Below, in pieces: positions 51,647 to 59,654 of a DNA stretch of 64,000 nucleotides. The notes beneath the pieces are model-generated. The model was not told the DNA's origin, did no database searches, and was given only the letters and a program-made list of their open reading frames with translations. The stretch covers positions 310,001 to 374,000 of the forward strand of contig JAHBVE010000001.1 of assembly GCA_019637675.1 (NCBI GenBank), in the 5' to 3' direction. This DNA comes from Anaerolineales bacterium. Lineage in GTDB: Bacteria; Chloroflexota; Anaerolineae; Anaerolineales; UBA11579. The position numbers were made by a program, and so were the translations under genes. The stretch's first letter is position 1; each line of letters opens with the position of its first letter.

Positions 51647-51974
51647 GTCCCGCTTTCAGCATAGTTTCGGCCGAAGCCAGTAGTTGCTGCTGTTGCTCGC
51701 TGGTGAGGCGTCCCCAGTTTCGAGCAATAAAACGGAGCTTTGGGTCAGGGTCTTGCAGGCCCAGGATCTCGTAGATCTCCGGCCCAAGTCGTTGGGCAAG
51801 TTTGCCCACGTTCTCCGCAGTTGGCTTGCGTAGCCCGTTCAAGTAATGACTTAACAATGGCGCCGAGATGCCAAGATGCTCGGCAAATTGGGCCAGTGTG
51901 GCGCGTTTGCCGCGCTGGCCCTGCCATTCCAGATATTTTTGTTCCAGCCAAGCTGGAAAAGCCAAAGCTTCCAT
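51594..51974 (-). CDS. XRE-like HTH regulator
   Basis: A DNA-binding protein of 126 residues from ATG at 51974, or 147 from a TTG at 52037. The helix-turn-helix is TLAQFAEHLGISAPLLSHYLNGLRKPTAENVGKLAQRLG, a clear XRE/Cro-type motif. A basic tail (KAGHEKPKARRARQSKRTKE) follows a Gln-rich segment (LTSEQQQQLL). Divergent from the SH3-protein gene at 52101, with a TGACGTCA palindrome between them. Overlaps the 47-residue ORF at its 3' end. Confidence 0.8.
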   Translation of the reverse strand: MEALAFPAWLEQKYLEWQGQRGKRATLAQFAEHLGISAPLLSHYLNGLRKPTAENVGKLAQRLGPEIYEILGLQDPDPKLRFIARNWGRLTSEQQQQLLASAETMLKAGHEKPKARRARQSKRTKE

Positions 51975-52040
51975 TTTTTCGCGTGTGTGTCCTCTTCGTT
52001 CGTTGGCACAACCCCTTTCTGCCTGGTCATTAGACAATAG

Positions 52041-52069
52041 TTGACGTCATCTGCGTGTATAAGTAATAT
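52041..52069 (+). promoter_or_regulatory. Promoter of SH3 protein gene with TGACGTCA in the -35
   Basis: TTGACG (52041-52046), 17-bp spacer, TAATAT (52064-52069). The perfect 8-bp palindrome TGACGTCA (52042-52049) overlaps the -35 and lies in the divergent region shared with the XRE gene, so it is a plausible operator. Confidence 0.55.
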
Positions 52070-52100
52070 ACTCCCTGTTAACCACACAGGTGGGTTTCTT

Positions 52101-52868
52101 ATGAAGTTTCTCAAGATCACTGCATTTCTGGCCATTATTGCATTTTGCGCATGGGCGTTGTGGACCGGGCAACAATCGCCGCGGCCTACGGTGATCGCGG
52201 CTGTGCCCACGGCGGAGTGTGCTGCGCAGCACTTGCCGGCGGAGTATCACGCCCTCGGCTCGGCGCTGCGCGAGTTTGATGATGCGCTCAATCTGGCCAT
52301 CAGCGTGCCGCGTGACATGGTGATCGCCCAGGTGGAGCAGTTGCAGCGCGTGCGCCGCGAGGTTGAGGCGGCCCAGGTGCCGGCCTGCCTTGAGGCGTAC
52401 CGGGCCAGTGTAGTGCGATATATGAACCGTGTGGTTGATCTGCTCGTGGCGTTTGTCGCCGGGGCGGCTCCCAGCCAGATCTCAGATGCGTTGTTCGGCG
52501 CCACTGACTTGCGCCAGGAGATCTTTGCTGAGATCACATTGCTGACCGGCATCAGCCCCACGCCGTATCCGACCGCGGTTCCGTTGGCATCGGCTACACC
52601 TGAAGCTGGGGTAGGCATCCCGGTCACTGGGGCGCCCCAGGCCGCGCTGGCCCTGGTGACGCACGCGGATGGTGTGAATTTGCGTGAAGGGCCGGGGGTC
52701 AATTACACCTTTTATATTGTGGTGGGAGCGGGCAGCCAGCTGCCTGTTTTGGGGGTGGATGCCAGCCGGCAATGGCTCAAAGTGCAGGTCAACGAGCAGG
52801 AAGGTTGGGTGTTCCTGCCTCTGGTCGAGCTCAATTTACCCGTAGAAAGCCTGCTTGTGCTCGAATAG
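52101..52868 (+). CDS. Membrane-anchored SH3-domain protein
   Basis: A 255-residue protein with an N-terminal anchor (FLKITAFLAIIAFCAWALW), a helical middle region (about 40-150: EYHALGSALREFDDALNLAI... LQRVRREVEAAQVPACLEAY... VVDLLVAFVAG), a short Pro/Thr linker, and a C-terminal SH3b domain (LVTHADGVNLREGPGVNYTFYIVVGAGSQLPVLG... WLKVQVNEQEGWVFLPLVEL). SH3b domains of this kind typically bind the cell envelope. There is no lipobox, unlike lipoproteins A-C. Divergent from an XRE regulator. Confidence 0.85.
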   Translation: MKFLKITAFLAIIAFCAWALWTGQQSPRPTVIAAVPTAECAAQHLPAEYHALGSALREFDDALNLAISVPRDMVIAQVEQLQRVRREVEAAQVPACLEAYRASVVRYMNRVVDLLVAFVAGAAPSQISDALFGATDLRQEIFAEITLLTGISPTPYPTAVPLASATPEAGVGIPVTGAPQAALALVTHADGVNLREGPGVNYTFYIVVGAGSQLPVLGVDASRQWLKVQVNEQEGWVFLPLVELNLPVESLLVLE

Positions 52869-52893
52869 CCTTACATTTTTGAAAATTTACTCC

Positions 52894-52922
52894 TTGACAA
52901 CTTTCTAAACTGTTAGTAGATT
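52894..52922 (+). promoter_or_regulatory. Consensus promoter of the beta-helix surface protein
   Basis: TTGACA (52894-52899), 17-bp spacer, TAGATT (52917-52922). Predicted leader about 76 nt. It is one of the best -35 elements in the window. Confidence 0.75.
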
Positions 52923-52939
52923 TCAGGTAACAATTCTGT

Positions 52940-52990
52940 TAGGTGACCAGCCGCCTGGGGAACTTTCGCTGCTGCCTTCCGGGGGTCACA
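52940..52990 (+). promoter_or_regulatory. Structured 5' leader of the beta-helix protein mRNA
   Basis: GGTGACC at 52940-52946 pairs with GGGTCAC at 52984-52990, enclosing GC-rich segments (AGCCGCCTGGGG, CTGCTGCCTTCC). It ends 15 nt before the ATG, near AAAGGGAGAA. It may stabilise the mRNA or control translation. I do not recognise it as a known riboswitch. Confidence 0.4.
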
Positions 52991-53005
52991 CATAAAGGGA
53001 GAACT

Positions 53006-55636
53006 ATGAACTTCAGTTTTCGTTTCAAGCTGATGAGCGCAGCCATGGCGTTTGTGCTCATCTTTTCGATGGCAACGCCGATCGTGGCATTTGCCAACGA
53101 AGCTACGCCCGAGGAACCAACCACGGGTGAAAGCACGCCCCCCGCGGAAGAGCCCGCGCCGGAGGAGACTCCTGTAGCGGAAGAAGCATCAGCAGAAGAA
53201 CCTGCCCCGCAGGAGACTCTGGCTGATGTGGTGCAGGCCCTCAGCGAATCTGAGGCTGTGTTGGTGGATGCCAATGGCGCACCGCTGGCTTTGGCGACCA
53301 ATGAGGCCGCAGAGTTGCTGGCCAACCCTGATCCTTACATTGAGCGCGGTGGGATCACGTATCGTTTCCTCAACGATTGTTCGGCTTTCCCGGACGACCC
53401 AGAGAACATCTGCTATGAGTCTGCGACTCTAACTCCGATCCAGGATGCAATTGACTTTGCCGTCGCTGGTGAAACTGTGCATGTTCTGGCCGGTGTTTTC
53501 ACGGAGCAGGTTGTGATCAATAAGGACCTGACCTTGAAGGGCACTCCGGGCGCCATCATCAAGGCGCCGACCACCCTGCCTGAGCACTTTGTTACCTCTG
53601 GTAACAATCGCCCCATCATCTATGTACACGATGCCAACAATGTGGTCATTGATGGCTTTGTTATCGATGGTGACAACAAGGGCGATGCGAATGCGCTAAT
53701 GAATCGCTTTGTTGGCATTGGCTTTTACAACGCCGGTGGCACGATCTCCAACAATACGGTCACCAATGTCATGGACAGTGTGCTCAAAGGCACTCAGCAT
53801 GGCAATGCTATCTACGTTTATAGCGATGATGGCGTTGCCCGCACGGTGGTTATTGACGGCAATGTGGTCAATAACTATCAAAAGAACGGCATCACTGTGC
53901 ATGGCACCAACCTGAACGCCGAGATCACCAACAACACGGTCACCGGCGCGGGCACGACCACTGTCATTGCTCAGAATGGTATCCAGGTGTCTGGCGGAGC
54001 CGTTGCGCTGATCGAGGGCAACGATATCTCCGGGAATGACTATGGCAATGCCAGTTGGGCCTCTACCGGCATCTTGCTTAACGGGGCTGGTGATGGCGTT
54101 GAAATTCGTGACAATCACATCCATGACAATCAGACCAACATCTATGCGGTTGCTTCTGATGATCTGACCTTGGAGAACAACACGATTTCCGGGTCTTCGT
54201 TGTACTACAACGTGCTGTTGTACAACTTGGATGGTGCAACGGTAACCGGCAACACGATCAGCGACGCGGATAATGAAGGCCTTGTGATCTACGACGCTGA
54301 CAACGTGGATGTGAACGGCAACACCTTCTCCAACAATGGAACCGGCATCTACTCGGTATACGCCACGAATGTGACCATCAACCAGAATGACATCACTGGC
54401 AATGGGGTTGGCGTGTGGAATGATGATGTTACTGTTCTAGACGCCACCAACAACTATTGGGGTTGTGCTACCGGCGCCAACACGGCTGGTTGCGATACCA
54501 CCAGTGGTAACGTGGACACTGACCCCTCTCTGACCAACTCCATCTTCTTTGTGGATACCGATGGCGATGGCGTTGAAGATTCCCTGGACAACTGTCCCTT
54601 GGTTGCCAATGCGGACCAGGCTGACAGCGACGGCAATGGCGTGGGCGATGCTTGCGAGCCCCCGGCGTCTGTCGACACTGACGGCGATGGCATTCAAGAT
54701 TCTCTGGACAACTGCCCCTTGGTTGCCAATGCGGACCAGGCTGACAGTGACGGTGATGGTGTAGGCGACGCCTGCGACACCACGACTGATGATGAAGATG
54801 ATGACGTGGTAGTGCTCGTGCCCATCGGTGGTGGCCTGTTCATCCCTGTGACGGGCGGCCAAACCCAGAGCCTGAACCTGGATGCTCTGAGCACCACCGG
54901 TTTGCTGCAGCTGATCGCTGCCAACCAGTTCCCCCTGGTGGCAGAGGGCGGCTTCTTCTCCTTCTCCTGTGTGCTGAAGAGCGTGACCACGCTGACCCCT
55001 GACCAGTACATCGTGCAGGACGGCAAGACGGTTACCTCGGTTGGCCAGTGCAGCTACATGGCTAATGACGTGGAGCGCACCATCACGCTCGCCCTGACCT
55101 ACCTGGGCGAGGGCGGCAGCTTTGCCCCTGGCGATGTGCTGCTGGTGAACCTGGCCGAAAGCGACTTTGCCGGCTTCGCCAACAGCGGCAACCCCTTCGA
55201 TGCCGGCAACTTCATGCTGGCCAGCTCGCTGGATCGCATCGGCGTGACCGGCACGCTGGAGCTGACCGCGGACGAGCTGCTGAGCGCGCTGGAAGGCGTG
55301 GCCGAGCCTGAGTTCCCGCTGACCGAAGAGGACGGTGCGTACGAGCTGGCTTGTGTGCTCGAGAGCGTGACCGTGCTCGACGAAGGCGTTGAGCTGGAAG
55401 ACGGCCAGGTGGCTACCGCCATCGGCGTCTGCAGTTACCTGCTGGACGGCGGCAAGCAGAGCGTGATCGTGGCCCTGAACTACGAGGGCGGCACGGACAG
55501 CTACTCGCCCGGCGAAGTGCTCTCGCTGAGCCTGAGCGGTGATGCGGCTGTGAGCTTTGCTGGCAGCGGCAACCCCGAGGACCTGGGCGGCATGGTGCAG
55601 CCCGACGGCCTGGAAGTTACCGGAGACGTGAACTAG
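53006..55636 (+). CDS. Large secreted beta-helix protein with TSP3 repeats
   Basis: An 876-residue exported protein. The signal peptide is [27 protein letters not shown] Glu/Pro-rich stretch follows, then a right-handed parallel beta-helix (about 130-510) built of short N-rich repeats ([35 protein letters not shown]), as in pectate-lyase-like folds. Two thrombospondin type-3 calcium repeats come next ([22 protein letters not shown] and [22 protein letters not shown]). The C-terminus is a tandem pair of about 120-residue domains, each with a Cys pair (CVLKSV...GQCSY, CVLESV...GVCSY). No anchor is seen, so it is probably a released or loosely bound surface protein. AAGGGAGAA precedes the ATG. 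Confidence 0.87.
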   Translation: MNFSFRFKLMSAAMAFVLIFSMATPIVAFANEATPEEPTTGESTPPAEEPAPEETPVAEEASAEEPAPQETLADVVQALSESEAVLVDANGAPLALATNEAAELLANPDPYIERGGITYRFLNDCSAFPDDPENICYESATLTPIQDAIDFAVAGETVHVLAGVFTEQVVINKDLTLKGTPGAIIKAPTTLPEHFVTSGNNRPIIYVHDANNVVIDGFVIDGDNKGDANALMNRFVGIGFYNAGGTISNNTVTNVMDSVLKGTQHGNAIYVYSDDGVARTVVIDGNVVNNYQKNGITVHGTNLNAEITNNTVTGAGTTTVIAQNGIQVSGGAVALIEGNDISGNDYGNASWASTGILLNGAGDGVEIRDNHIHDNQTNIYAVASDDLTLENNTISGSSLYYNVLLYNLDGATVTGNTISDADNEGLVIYDADNVDVNGNTFSNNGTGIYSVYATNVTINQNDITGNGVGVWNDDVTVLDATNNYWGCATGANTAGCDTTSGNVDTDPSLTNSIFFVDTDGDGVEDSLDNCPLVANADQADSDGNGVGDACEPPASVDTDGDGIQDSLDNCPLVANADQADSDGDGVGDACDTTTDDEDDDVVVLVPIGGGLFIPVTGGQTQSLNLDALSTTGLLQLIAANQFPLVAEGGFFSFSCVLKSVTTLTPDQYIVQDGKTVTSVGQCSYMANDVERTITLALTYLGEGGSFAPGDVLLVNLAESDFAGFANSGNPFDAGNFMLASSLDRIGVTGTLELTADELLSALEGVAEPEFPLTEEDGAYELACVLESVTVLDEGVELEDGQVATAIGVCSYLLDGGKQSVIVALNYEGGTDSYSPGEVLSLSLSGDAAVSFAGSGNPEDLGGMVQPDGLEVTGDVN

Positions 55637-55650
55637 CTCCGCAACACGAA

Positions 55651-55687
55651 ACAAAAAAGGGCGGCCATATGGCCGCCCTTTTTTTGT
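55651..55687 (+). terminator. Intrinsic terminator after beta-helix protein
   Basis: AAAGGGCGGCCATATGGCC with its mirror and T-run, the same 26-bp palindrome as after typA (51450), followed by GTTCTA in both. Confidence 0.92.
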
Positions 55688-55688
55688 T

Positions 55689-56066
55689 CTATTTGCTTTC
55701 CATTTGCTCCAGCCGCTTGCGGGCGGTAATGTCCAGCGAGAGGATCATGGCCCCGTCTGGCCAGGGCAGGATGTTGAGATCGAACCAGCCTTCGCTGCCA
55801 TCGGGGTAGGTAAAGTGGTTAAGCATGCGATGCGGCTGGCCGCTTTCCATGACTTCTTTGAGTTTGGTGAACATTTCGGTGTTCTCGATGCCCGGGTAGG
55901 CTTCCATCATGGTCTTGCCGAGTAGATTTTCCCAGGTCTGCTTGCCCTGCTCGAGGATAACTTCGTTGAGGAACAGATACTTGAAATCCCGGCTAATGAT
56001 CTGGCAGCCTTCCAGCAGGCGGTTGAAGAAGGCGTAGTCTTCCAAAGTTACTTTGTGTTTGTCCAT
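55689..56066 (-). CDS. Single PAS-domain protein
   Basis: A 125-residue stand-alone PAS domain: FFNRLLEGCQIISRDFKYLFLNE, then GKTMMEAYPGIENTEMF and the C-terminal PDGSEGWFDLNILPWPDGAMILSLDITARKRLEQME. There is no output domain, so it must sense a ligand and act through a partner. GGGAGAG precedes the ATG. It diverges from the rhomboid gene. Confidence 0.85.
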   Translation of the reverse strand: MDKHKVTLEDYAFFNRLLEGCQIISRDFKYLFLNEVILEQGKQTWENLLGKTMMEAYPGIENTEMFTKLKEVMESGQPHRMLNHFTYPDGSEGWFDLNILPWPDGAMILSLDITARKRLEQMESK

Positions 56067-56135
56067 CTCTCCCGTCCCTGGTTGTTGGGTTGGTTGAATT
56101 ATGGCACGATTTGAGCCTGAGAATTAACACTGACA

Positions 56136-56141
56136 TATAAT
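56136..56141 (+). promoter_or_regulatory. -10 element of the rhomboid gene
   Basis: TATAAT with TTGAGC 19 bp upstream; AAGGAG follows about 10 nt before the ATG at 56165. Confidence 0.5.
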
Positions 56142-56164
56142 CTACTGCAAGGAGAATCCAGACC

Positions 56165-56845
56165 ATGATGCCGATCGGTGATGACAACAGCGGCCGCCAC
56201 CGCACCCCGGTGGTGACCTATGCATTGCTTGCGCTGAATGTGCTTGTGTTCCTGCTGGAACTGATGCTGGGCGACGCCTTCATTGTGGAGTGGGCGTTCG
56301 TGCCGGCCCGCTTTGTGCAAAACCCGATCTGGGAATCGACCACGATCTTCAGCGCCATGTTCATGCATGCCGGCATTGTGCACCTGGGCGGCAACATGCT
56401 GTACCTGTGGATCTTTGGTGACAATGTGGAAGACAACTTTGGCCGCCTCAAGTTCTTGATCTTCTATCTCCTCAGCGGGATCGGCGCTACCTTCTTGCAA
56501 TTCATCTTCAATCCGGATTCCAACATTCCCAACCTGGGCGCCTCGGGCGCGATCGCCGGTGTGCTGGGCGCCTACCTGGTCATGTTCCCCGGGCGGCGCA
56601 TCAATGTGCTGGTGGGGCGCTTCATCACTCAGATGAACGCCCTGATCGTGATCGGCTTCTGGTTCGTGCTGCAGCTGTTCAGCGGTCTCGGTTCGCTGGA
56701 CCCGAGCGCCGCCGATGTAGGCGGCGTGGCGTACATGGCCCACATCGGCGGCTTCATTGCCGGCTTCGTGCTCTCGTTCATCTTCAGGGATAGGAGCCGC
56801 CTGCGGCAGATCTCGCCGCCGAGTGGCGGGCGTTATATCGGATAA
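56165..56845 (+). CDS. Rhomboid intramembrane serine protease
   Basis: A 226-residue membrane protease with about six helices. The catalytic Ser lies in GASGAIAGVLGAY and the catalytic His in YMAHIGGFIAGFVL. HLGGNMLYLWIFGDNVED is the family's L1-region signature. Substrates are single-pass membrane proteins; none can be inferred. The second Met (56168) is equally possible as start. Confidence 0.93.
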   Translation: MMPIGDDNSGRHRTPVVTYALLALNVLVFLLELMLGDAFIVEWAFVPARFVQNPIWESTTIFSAMFMHAGIVHLGGNMLYLWIFGDNVEDNFGRLKFLIFYLLSGIGATFLQFIFNPDSNIPNLGASGAIAGVLGAYLVMFPGRRINVLVGRFITQMNALIVIGFWFVLQLFSGLGSLDPSAADVGGVAYMAHIGGFIAGFVLSFIFRDRSRLRQISPPSGGRYIG

Positions 56846-56846
56846 C

Positions 56847-56876
56847 AAAAAGACGGCCTAATGGTCGTCTTTTTTT
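56847..56876 (+). terminator. Intrinsic terminator after rhomboid gene
   Basis: AAAAAGACGGCC-TAAT-GGTCGTCTTTTT, one G-T pair, followed by more Ts. Confidence 0.88.
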
Positions 56877-56965
56877 CTGCGCATGGCGGCTTGCTTGACA
56901 AGCTCGCCAGCTTGACCCTGGATCGAGCAGTTCAGCGTACAGTGTTGGTTTGCAAAGGGGGAACT

Positions 56966-58510
56966 ATGCAAGAACTAGCGCACTTTCAATCCATCGCCAC
57001 TCACATGATCGCGGTTGACCGCCAGCGTGACCAGATGCTGCGCGCCATGGACGCCATGTGGCACAACCGCTGGCAGCTGCCGCCGGCCCTGCACGCCGTC
57101 GGCTGGGTACATAAGGTGGTGAGTACCGACCCGCACGATGCCGTGCGGGCCGGTACACGCGTGCTCAGCTCGGTGGCGCCGCGCATCACCGCCCAGCCGC
57201 TGGGCTACGCCCAAGGCGGGGCGCAGGCGGCCCGCCAGCAGGCCGAGCGCATCGAGCGTGCCCTGGCCTGGCATTTCCGCAACGCCAGCCGCCGGCGGCG
57301 TGCCAGCATTTTGCGGGATGTGGTGCTGAGCGCTCTGCTGTACGACGAAGTGGTCGCGCAGGTGGTGTACCTGCCCGCCCAGCAGCAAGCCGCCGGCCAA
57401 CTGGGGCTGGCTGCCAGCGGCCTGGCCAGCGGGCCTGCGCAGCGCTTTGGGCCGTTCGCCATCATCGTGCGTAACCCGCAACACGTGCATGTGCGTTACT
57501 CTGACTGGGCGCCGGAGGCGGTGCTGCTGAAGCAGGTCATGCCAATCAGCGAGGCGGCCGCGTTCTGGGGCAACGCCCTGACCGACAAGCTGCCCCGCCC
57601 ACGCCGCGGCCGGGCCGCCAAGCGGGCCGAGGAACTGCGCTACTGCACCATCTTCGATTACATGGATAGCGAGCGGCGCGCCGTATGGGCTGTGCTGCAG
57701 GAGGACGGCGCGGCCTTGGCCGAGCCGTCCGGCAGCGAGCAGGCCGCCGCCATCGAAATTCTGCGCGAGGAGCATGGGCTGGGCTTCCTGCCCTGGGCCG
57801 CCAAGGTGGGCGGCACCACGCTGCATAGCGGGGGCGCCCAGCGCATTCCGCTGCTGGCCTCGGTCTTTCAGTCAGGCCAGTGGGATACCCAGAACATCGT
57901 CGAGACTTTGCTGGCCTCCGAGGTCATCGCCTATGCGGCTGCGCCGCGGCTCAAGGTGGAGGGGCCGACCGCCGAGGTGGATGTGGACTACGGTGAGCCG
58001 GGCCGCGTGGTGCATGTGCCGCCCGGCCACCAGCTCAACCCGCTGGCCGCGCCCGGGCTGGATGAGAGCTTGGCGCGCATCGCCGAGCGCGTGGCGGAGC
58101 GCATGGGCAAGAGCACGGTGCCGCGGGTGCTGCAAACCGCCGATTTTCCCAATGGCACTGCCTTCGCCACGCTCAACCTGGCGACCCAGAGCGGCATCAA
58201 GAGCCTGACGCCCTACAAAGAGCTGGCCGAGGAGGCGCTGGCCGAGGTGTTCCAGCTGATGCTGAGTTGGGTGCAGCACAGCGGCCAGGCGCTGGATGCG
58301 TATGTCAGCCAGCGCGGCCGCAGCCAGCCGATCCGACTGGACTCGAACGAAGGTGACCTGACCGAGGTGCTGATCGATGTGGAGCTGACCGCGGATGTGC
58401 CACCGACCGGATGGCGCGCATCAACGCGGCCAGCATGGCGGTGCGCGACCTGGGCTACAGCCGCGAACGGGCGCTGGAACAGATCGGTGAGACGGATGCG
58501 AAGGAAGTGA
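56966..58510 (+). CDS. Phage portal protein, orphan, frameshifted near its C-terminus
   Basis: A portal-like head-tail connector protein (514 residues to its premature end). Typical features are a helical N-terminus, RAGTRVLSSVAPRITAQPLG, a wing-like stretch with TDKLPRPRRGRAAKRAEELRYC, and a long C-terminal helix region (LDESLARIAERVAERMGKSTVPR; AFATLNLATQSGIKSLTPYKELAEEALAEVFQLMLSW). Near 58402 the frame changes: the residues after DVELTADVP become nonsense here, while the sequence continues sensibly in the -1 frame. Start ATG 56966 follows GGGGGAAC. Terminase is 10 kb away on the other strand; no head or tail genes are adjacent. Confidence 0.78.
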   Translation: MQELAHFQSIATHMIAVDRQRDQMLRAMDAMWHNRWQLPPALHAVGWVHKVVSTDPHDAVRAGTRVLSSVAPRITAQPLGYAQGGAQAARQQAERIERALAWHFRNASRRRRASILRDVVLSALLYDEVVAQVVYLPAQQQAAGQLGLAASGLASGPAQRFGPFAIIVRNPQHVHVRYSDWAPEAVLLKQVMPISEAAAFWGNALTDKLPRPRRGRAAKRAEELRYCTIFDYMDSERRAVWAVLQEDGAALAEPSGSEQAAAIEILREEHGLGFLPWAAKVGGTTLHSGGAQRIPLLASVFQSGQWDTQNIVETLLASEVIAYAAAPRLKVEGPTAEVDVDYGEPGRVVHVPPGHQLNPLAAPGLDESLARIAERVAERMGKSTVPRVLQTADFPNGTAFATLNLATQSGIKSLTPYKELAEEALAEVFQLMLSWVQHSGQALDAYVSQRGRSQPIRLDSNEGDLTEVLIDVELTADVPPTGWRASTRPAWRCATWATAANGRWNRSVRRMRRK

Positions 58511-58695
58511 TGGCCGAGGCCGAGCGCGAGCAGCTGGCGGCAGCCCGCCTGGAGGCGCGCAAGCGCCAGTTGCTGGCCGGCGGTGTGCCGGAGCTGGCGC
58601 ACGGCAGCACGCAGGGCTTGGACCCGGCGGCGGGCGGCCTGCCGCCGGTCGTTGCGAACCCGGAGGCGGTGGCCGGGGCGAGTACGCGGGAGTAG
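58411..58695 (+). pseudogene. Out-of-frame C-terminal part of the portal gene
   Basis: MARINAASMAVRDLGYSRER, then ALEQIGETDAKEVMAEAERE, a helical Ala/Glu-rich tail of portal type. It joins the upstream portal frame after DVELTADVP if one base is restored in the sequence GTGCCACCGACCGG (for example VPTDRMARIN). No slippery heptamer is present, so a one-base deletion is likelier than programmed frameshifting. An assembly error is also possible. Confidence 0.7.
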
Positions 58696-58719
58696 TTTAT
58701 TGGATGCGTTCAGCGCGTG

Positions 58720-58812
58720 CGCTGCTTGGAAGATATGTAACGATGGATTCCTCCCTGATGCGGCATCGGCGGTCTGGTGTGGACTTCGATACCCGGTCGG
58801 AATGACATGAAT
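58720..58812. repeat. Partial AGGATGACA-type repeat
   Basis: GTGCGCTGCTTGGAAGATATGTAA, then GATTCCTCCCTGATGCGGCATC and ACCCGGTCGGAATGACATG. It is closest to the diverged copy at 11336-11420. Confidence 0.75.
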
Positions 58813-58815
58813 GTT

Positions 58816-58852
58816 GCAGGGGTGTACGCTGCGAAGCAGCGTACACCCCTGC
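58816..58852 (-). terminator. Perfect 17-bp-arm hairpin at the dioxygenase 3' end
   Basis: GCAGGGGTGTACGCTGC-GAA-GCAGCGTACACCCCTGC. A very stable stem 4 bp beyond the dioxygenase stop, without T-run. It may end transcription or protect the 3' end; it may also be a repeat-family member. Confidence 0.65.
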
Positions 58853-58856
58853 TGGT

Positions 58857-59654
58857 CTAGCTAAAGTCCAGGCCGATGTCAAAGGTGGCTGAATAGCCAT
58901 CGGCTTGCGGAGTCAGGGCCAGCAAGGTCTGCCCGCCGCTCTGGCCGAAAATGCCGTCCTGGTTGTTGCGCAAGTACTCGCCGCTTTTTTGGTAATCGGC
59001 CAGTTGGTAGACCTCGTCTGACATGGCTTCGTCAAAGAAGAGCTGCGAGGTGAAGTCGTAACCAGAATCGGCGGGCGGATAATTGCGGATCTTGAAATGG
59101 ATGTGCACCGCCCGGCCCTGATACCAGCCGGGGTAGATGGTGGTGAAGCGGGCCAGGCCGTTCTGATCAGTGACCTGGTAGCCGCGCAGGAACTTTTGCC
59201 CGGCGGTGCTGCCGAAGGTCGGGTCGGATGCGTCGGAGTACACGCCTTGCGCATCGCAATGCCAGATTTCCACCATTGCGTTGGGCATGGGGCTGCACAT
59301 GTTGTCCGCTACGTTGGATACCAGGAAGGTCAGCGTGAGCGGCAGGCCGGGGCGCAGGCTGCCGTCGCTCGGATCGCTGCGTACGTCTGAGCGTTCCAGG
59401 CGCTCGTCTACAAAGTACGGCCCTTCGGTGAGGGCGGGGCGGGCGATGCAGCTGGGCAGGGCGGCGGTGCTGCTGGCGGCCGGGGTCGTGCCGCTGGCCG
59501 CGGTGGCCGGCGCCCCGGTAGCAGTGGCCGCGGCTTCGGTCAGGCTGCCGGTTTGGGCGCAGGCGGCCAGCAGGGCTGCGCCGCTGAGCCCGAACAGGGT
59601 CAGGGCTTCGCGCCGGGAGAGGATATTGCCTATGGGTTTGTCGTCGTTGTCCAT
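58857..59654 (-). CDS. Intradiol ring-cleavage dioxygenase-like lipoprotein
   Basis: A 265-residue exported protein. The N-terminus SRREALTLFGLSGAALLAAC combines a Tat-like RR with a lipobox. The catalytic domain matches protocatechuate/catechol intradiol dioxygenases: ALTEGPYF, AMVEIWHCDAQGVYSD with a ligand Tyr, and FTTIYPGWYQGRAVHIHFKI with the second Tyr and the two His ligands of the non-haem Fe(III). Secreted dioxygenases of this kind are known mainly from actinobacteria and fungi; the substrate is unknown. TAGCAT ends 6 nt before the ATG at 59654. Confidence 0.88.
   Translation of the reverse strand: MDNDDKPIGNILSRREALTLFGLSGAALLAACAQTGSLTEAAATATGAPATAASGTTPAASSTAALPSCIARPALTEGPYFVDERLERSDVRSDPSDGSLRPGLPLTLTFLVSNVADNMCSPMPNAMVEIWHCDAQGVYSDASDPTFGSTAGQKFLRGYQVTDQNGLARFTTIYPGWYQGRAVHIHFKIRNYPPADSGYDFTSQLFFDEAMSDEVYQLADYQKSGEYLRNNQDGIFGQSGGQTLLALTPQADGYSATFDIGLDFS

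Noticed and set aside
52042..52049. TGACGTCA, together with ATGACGTT at 32853, as a cAMP-response-type element linked to the cyclase.
   Set aside because: Bacterial CRP sites are TGTGA-N6-TCACA. The match to the eukaryotic element is coincidental; the palindrome is kept only as a candidate operator.
52940..52990. The minus strand here reads CCCCGGAAGGCAGCAGCG, similar to the conserved GGAA loop and AGCAGC of signal recognition particle RNA.
   Set aside because: The 5' side lacks the AGGUC half of the symmetric loop, the outer stem is too short, and the plus strand fits a leader of the beta-helix gene with a strong promoter. I treat it as chance.
58385..58420. Programmed -1 frameshifting in the portal gene.
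   Set aside because: No slippery heptamer (X XXY YYZ) or downstream pseudoknot is visible. Portal genes are not known to use frameshifting, so a one-base deletion or assembly error is simpler.
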